Positions 21,507-22,131 of a DNA stretch of 22,131 nt are shown in pieces. Location: the NCBI GenBank assembly GCA_009787485.1, contig WQWP01000024.1, positions 1 to 22,131 of the forward strand, read 5' to 3'. Each line of letters opens with the position of its first letter. The first letter of the stretch is position 1. The notes under the pieces were generated by a model that saw nothing but the letters and a program-made list of their open reading frames with translations, searched no databases and had not been told where the DNA came from. This DNA comes from Lentimicrobiaceae bacterium (lineage in GTDB: Bacteria > Bacteroidota > Bacteroidia > Bacteroidales > WCHB1-69). A program made the position numbers and the translations under genes.

Positions 21507-22131
21507 TTATTTCTGTGAAATTTGCTTTCCTCTCTGTTTATACACATAATAAAACACCTGCGGCAACACCGTAAACGACAGTACCATACAAATCAAAATT
21601 CCTCCTACAATCATAATAGCCAACGGTTTTTGAATTTCGGAGCCCATGCCGGTGGAGATTGCGGCGGGGAGCAAGCCCACCGAGCCCATCAGCGTAATCA
21701 TCAGCAGGGCGCGTAAACGGATGCGCACAGCTTCGTTGATGGCAAATTCGATGTCGCGGCTTTGTTGCAGCAGCGTTTTCATTGTTGACGTGAGCAAAAT
21801 GGAGTTGGTGGAGATAATTCCAAATAAAATCACAAAACCAATGCCTGCCGATATGCCGAACGGAATGCCGGAGATCCACAAGGAAATAAAGCCGCCGATG
21901 AAGGCGTATGGGAAAGCGCTTGCCGCAATAAGCGTGTCTTTTACCGTGCCGAAATTCATGTAGAACAGGAATAATAACAGTAGTAACACCGCCGGTAAAA
22001 CGATGGAGAGGCGTTGGGTTGCCCGTTGCTGGCTTTCAAATTCGCCGGCCCATTCGATTTTGGTAATGTGTTGTGATTGCGCCCCCACCCGCGCCTGCGC
22101 CTCCGCAATTGCCGACCCCAAATCCCTGTCG
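21507..22131 (-). CDS. RND efflux transporter, CusA/CzcA-like, C-terminal part only
   Basis: The frame runs off the window edge; the first readable residues are DRDLGSAIAEAQ, an internal segment of the periplasmic region of heavy-metal-type RND pumps, so the gene starts outside. About 208 residues are visible of a protein that is normally over 1000. The sequence EWAGEFESQQRATQRL leads into five predicted membrane helices, with FPYAFIGGFISLWISG, GFVILFGIISTNSILL, IRLRALLMITLMGSVGLLPAA and PLAIMIVGGI matching the last transmembrane bundle. The pump works with a membrane-fusion protein and an outer-membrane channel, driven by protons. Substrate (metal ions or drugs) cannot be decided from this end. 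The C-terminal tail is short (YKQRGKQISQK). Confidence 0.9.
   Translation of the reverse strand, partial: DRDLGSAIAEAQARVGAQSQHITKIEWAGEFESQQRATQRLSIVLPAVLLLLLFLFYMNFGTVKDTLIAASAFPYAFIGGFISLWISGIPFGISAGIGFVILFGIISTNSILLTSTMKTLLQQSRDIEFAINEAVRIRLRALLMITLMGSVGLLPAAISTGMGSEIQKPLAIMIVGGILICMVLSFTVLPQVFYYVYKQRGKQISQK

Overview
The window looks like ordinary chromosome from a member of the Bacteroidota. The evidence is a set of families typical of that phylum (OstA-like LPS-export protein, YwqK/MORN-type lipoprotein, the HPLGxxD acyltransferase family, AAA/DUF4143 ATPases). Translation starts lack clear Shine-Dalgarno sequences. A recurrent upstream element, TATTTTTG or TATTTTCG, matches the TAnnTTTG -7 element of Bacteroidota promoters. 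No genus can be read from the sequence alone.

Layout, left to right. Plus strand, 44-1218: rsfS (ribosome silencing factor) and a radical SAM protein, closed by a strong hairpin terminator (1363-1394). Plus strand, 1449-6175: a tight cluster of a UvrD/PcrA helicase gene interrupted by an in-frame TAA, xseB, a MORN-repeat lipoprotein and an OstA-like protein. tRNA-Cys(GCA) and its terminator follow at 6209-6314. Plus strand, 6395-10916: a secreted M3 peptidase (Dcp-like), a PlsC-type acyltransferase, a short-chain dehydrogenase and an LD-carboxypeptidase, the last two overlapping by 4 nt. Minus strand, from 18850 leftwards to 10957: CtpA-like S41 protease, EnvC-like M23 protein with a degenerate active site, a second acyltransferase, MutS, and a lipoprotein DNA/RNA non-specific endonuclease. 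Minus strand, 18940-21405: two paralogous AAA/DUF4143 ATPases, the most accessory-looking part. Minus strand, 21507 to the window end: the C-terminal part of an RND (CusA/CzcA-like) efflux pump.

Most genes serve two themes. One is cell-envelope upkeep: lipid acylation, LPS export, peptidoglycan recycling and hydrolase activation, periplasmic proteolysis and metal or drug efflux. The other is DNA maintenance: UvrD, XseB, MutS and a secreted nuclease.

The main oddities are the nonsense codon that removes motif VI from UvrD; a dispersed intergenic repeat rich in CTGTGT/ACACAG that forms inverted repeats and supplies the stop codons of both acyltransferase genes; and a tandem pair of DUF4143 ATPases with palindromic sequence in their upstream regions. 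I found no CRISPR array, insertion sequence, prophage or clearly new multi-gene system.
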